NCBI RefSeq assembly: GCF_016405905.1
Contig: NZ_JAEFCB010000026.1
Location: 1-64,000, forward strand
Direction of reading: 5' to 3'
Length of the DNA stretch: 64,000 bases
Source of the DNA: Variovorax sp. IB41
GTDB lineage: Bacteria; Pseudomonadota; Gammaproteobacteria; Burkholderiales; Burkholderiaceae_C
The notes under the pieces were generated by a model. That model did no database searches. It worked only from the letters and a program-made list of their open reading frames with translations, and was not told the DNA's origin. Each line of letters begins with the position of its first letter. The stretch's first letter is position 1. The position numbers were made by a program, and so were the translations under genes. This document shows positions 62,239-64,000 of this stretch, piece by piece.

Positions 62239-63033
62239 TCAGCGGAAGGTGATGTCGAGCGAATCGAATGGGGCCTCGAACTCGGCGCGCCAGGTTTCGC
62301 CGGGCACGATGGGCCAGGCGTCGGTCCACGTGCCGGTGGTGACCACGTCGCCGGGCTGCAGCGCGGGCGCGCCGGGGCAGCTTTGCAGTTCCTGCACGAA
62401 GTGGTGGAGCGCATGCAGCGGGCCGTCGAGCACGTTGACGCCGGTGCCTTCGTCGATCGTCGCATCGCCCTTGAGCAGCTTGAGATGCGTGGCCGCCAAT
62501 TTGTCGTCGAGCTCGACGCCGTTGCGCGCGAACTGGCGAACCGGCGTCTCGCGCCCGACAAGCAGGCGGGCATGCAAGGCGCCATCGGCCACGGTTTCCG
62601 CGGCGGTGAATTTCCAGTCGCAGTGCGACTGCACGATCTCGAAACCCGGCGCGAGCCACTCGATGCAGTCGAAGACCTGCGCCAGCGTGGCATCGCGCGG
62701 CGGCGTCGCGGCGATGCCGAAGACGATTTCCGGCTCGATGCGGGGCTGGACGGTGCCCGTGAGGTCCACGGTTCCATGCCCGTCGCAGCGCGTGAGCGTC
62801 GTGTTCCAGACCGGGCCCCAGATCGGCCCGAACACGCCGTAGCGCTGCCAGATCGTGCGGTTGGTGAATCCGATCTTGTAGCCCACCGGCCGCTCGCCGC
62901 GCTGCAGCCGCAGGGCACGCAGCGCGAGCGCGTCCTGGTAGGCGGCGGCGACGTCGGTGCGGCCGAGCGTGGGGCGGTCCGAAGGCCACGGGGCGGCCTT
63001 GTCGTAGTGGGCGAGTACGGCTTCGGGGGTCAT
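62239..63033 (-). CDS. 2-keto-4-pentenoate hydratase / fumarylacetoacetate-hydrolase family protein
   Basis: A 264-aa enzyme: VGYKIGFTNRTIWQRYGV, RIEPEIVFGIAATPPRD (metal-binding Glu pair), FDCIEWLAPGFEIVQSHCDWKF, and a GDVVTTGTWTDAWPI block. Hydrates unsaturated keto acids or related compounds in aromatic or keto-acid degradation. Upstream of and close to the LysR gene; divergent from the small membrane-protein gene. Confidence 0.88.
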   Translation of the reverse strand: MTPEAVLAHYDKAAPWPSDRPTLGRTDVAAAYQDALALRALRLQRGERPVGYKIGFTNRTIWQRYGVFGPIWGPVWNTTLTRCDGHGTVDLTGTVQPRIEPEIVFGIAATPPRDATLAQVFDCIEWLAPGFEIVQSHCDWKFTAAETVADGALHARLLVGRETPVRQFARNGVELDDKLAATHLKLLKGDATIDEGTGVNVLDGPLHALHHFVQELQSCPGAPALQPGDVVTTGTWTDAWPIVPGETWRAEFEAPFDSLDITFR

Positions 63034-63102
63034 CGAATCAGTCTACATGCGATGGGGCGGCGGTCACAGCCATGTCACGCTGTGCATGGCACGCTCGCGG
63101 CC

Positions 63103-63570
63103 TTGAAAACACAACGCCGCCTTCACTCGCGACCCGTCGTCATCGCGTTGGCGATTGCCTGCGTGATGGCGCTGGTCGCCGCATGGCACTTCACGGCGCA
63201 GACCTCGGCGGCGGCAGGCCCGCCACTGGAGATTCGCTGGCACGGCAACGGCATCGTCCTGCAGGGCGCGGTGCGCGATGTGGCCACGCAGCGCGCGTTG
63301 GCCGAAGGCGCGGCGGCACGGCTCGGCGGCGAGACCGATCAAGTCGTGGACTGGCTCGACATCGTGCCCTCCGCGCTGCCGGTGGCGGACGCCGCAGCGC
63401 TGGCTGACCTCATCCGTCTCGGACAGGAAGGCTGGCACCTGCAGCGGCGGCCGACGGACGGATGGCTGGCCGTGCAGTCGCTCTCCGACGAGCGCAGCAC
63501 CAAGGCCCGCGCCCTGCTGCGCAGTGCCTTCGGCGCCGACGTTTCGATCGAGCTCGTGGCGCTTCCCTGA
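63103..63570 (+). CDS. small membrane-anchored protein, BON-like periplasmic part
   Basis: About 155 aa from TTG 63103 (MKTQRRLHSRP), or longer from GTG 63082 or ATG 63052; the start is uncertain. One N-terminal span (VVIALAIACVMALVAAW) then a periplasmic domain: LEIRWHGNGIVLQGAVRDVATQRALAEGAAARLG and VVDWLDIVP, reminiscent of BON/OmpA-associated repeats. No catalytic motif. Function unknown. Confidence 0.6.
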   Translation: MKTQRRLHSRPVVIALAIACVMALVAAWHFTAQTSAAAGPPLEIRWHGNGIVLQGAVRDVATQRALAEGAAARLGGETDQVVDWLDIVPSALPVADAAALADLIRLGQEGWHLQRRPTDGWLAVQSLSDERSTKARALLRSAFGADVSIELVALP

Positions 63571-63655
63571 GCCCCCGCGCGGTCGAGGGATGGTCACGCC
63601 GCCGTCATGTCGCGTGGCCAGCATGCGCTGCATTCCAATACGGAGGAGAAGATCC

Positions 63656-64000
63656 ATGCATGCATCGTTGAGGCACGTCGCGCTGGCAAGCGCAGTTCTG
63701 GTGATGTTGTCCGCCTGCGGCGGGAGCGGCAATTCGGGCAGTTTCTTTCCCATTCTTCCGCCGGCCCCGGCGTCCGCACCGCCGCCCCCCGCGCCGGCCC
63801 CGCCCGGCAGCATCGAGGTGAAGCTCATCGCCTTCAACGACCTGCACGGCAACCTGGAGCCGCCCAAGCTCTCGATCACCGCACCGGCCACCGGTGGCGG
63901 GACGGTCGCGGTGCCCGCGGGCGGCGCGGCCTACCTGGCCTCGGCCGTCGCGTCGCTCAAGGCGAAGAACGCGAACAACGCGGTGGTGTCGGCGGGCGAC
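63656..64000 (+). CDS. 5'-nucleotidase/metallophosphatase lipoprotein, 3' truncated by window
   Basis: The first 115 codons of a larger protein, ATG 63656 with GGAGGAG 6 bp upstream. It starts with a lipoprotein signal (LVMLSACGG, Cys ~21), a Pro/Ala-rich linker, then VKLIAFNDLHGNLEPPKLS, the first metal-binding motif (D-x-H-G) of UshA-type 5'-nucleotidases, and VVSAGD at the edge, the second motif. Probably cell-envelope nucleotide or phosphoester hydrolysis. Confidence 0.85.
   Translation, partial: MHASLRHVALASAVLVMLSACGGSGNSGSFFPILPPAPASAPPPPAPAPPGSIEVKLIAFNDLHGNLEPPKLSITAPATGGGTVAVPAGGAAYLASAVASLKAKNANNAVVSAGD

Overview
The window is a high-GC stretch of a betaproteobacterial chromosome. 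Gene content and order point to Burkholderiales, family Comamonadaceae, with a Variovorax-like genome most likely. The clues are the folC-SPOR-cvpA-purF-metZ-gltX block, the many ABC-type uptake and catabolic genes, and short intergenic GC-rich inverted repeats. This is inference from protein resemblance; no 16S or other marker is present.

Layout. (1) 1-6370: end of a type VI secretion (T6SS) vgrG, a DUF4123 adaptor/chaperone, a 978-aa VasX/BTH_I2691-like effector, and two DUF6708-like membrane proteins flanking a 40-codon membrane peptide. This reads as a VgrG-adaptor-effector-immunity module. (2) 6439-11572: secreted HExxH protein with Ig-like repeats, sirtuin, HD phosphohydrolase, phosphate acyltransferase and an XRE regulator. 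(3) 11835-20553: accessory island next to tRNA-Thr(CGT). It holds a nuclease/helicase (DUF2075, Schlafen-type) with a MazG-like pyrophosphohydrolase, an AspBHI-like endonuclease, and a visibly AT-richer cassette of a cytosine-5 DNA methyltransferase, a Rossmann-fold methyltransferase-like protein, a MORC/MutL-type GHKL ATPase, Vsr and HNH. This is the best candidate for an under-described defence system. (4) 20752-26405: tRNA-Thr, fbp, pepN, a HAD phosphatase and prfB, which carries its programmed +1 frameshift. (5) 26678-32972: methionine/organosulfur uptake: three metQ-type binding proteins, metN, metI, a shortened acireductone-dioxygenase-like protein and an LLM flavin monooxygenase, with two inverted-repeat elements. 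(6) 33125-43561: mixed housekeeping (racemase, hydrolase, aldo/keto reductase, ybaK, plsY, RidA-like, retropepsin, yajQ, murB, argG, ppnP, Spx-like). (7) 43598-50930: folC to gltX followed by tRNA-Ala, tRNA-Glu and tRNA-Asp. (8) 51242-63033: catabolic locus with a tartrate/D-malate-type dehydrogenase, a Dpp-type ABC transporter, amidase, aldehyde dehydrogenase, 3-hydroxyisobutyrate-dehydrogenase-like enzyme, LysR regulator and keto-acid hydratase. (9) 63103-64000: a small membrane-anchored protein and the start of a lipoprotein 5'-nucleotidase.

The genome is GC-rich, so nearly every gene has long open frames on other strands; these were ignored. No intergenic stretch exceeds 300 bases. No integrase, IS element or CRISPR array was seen.
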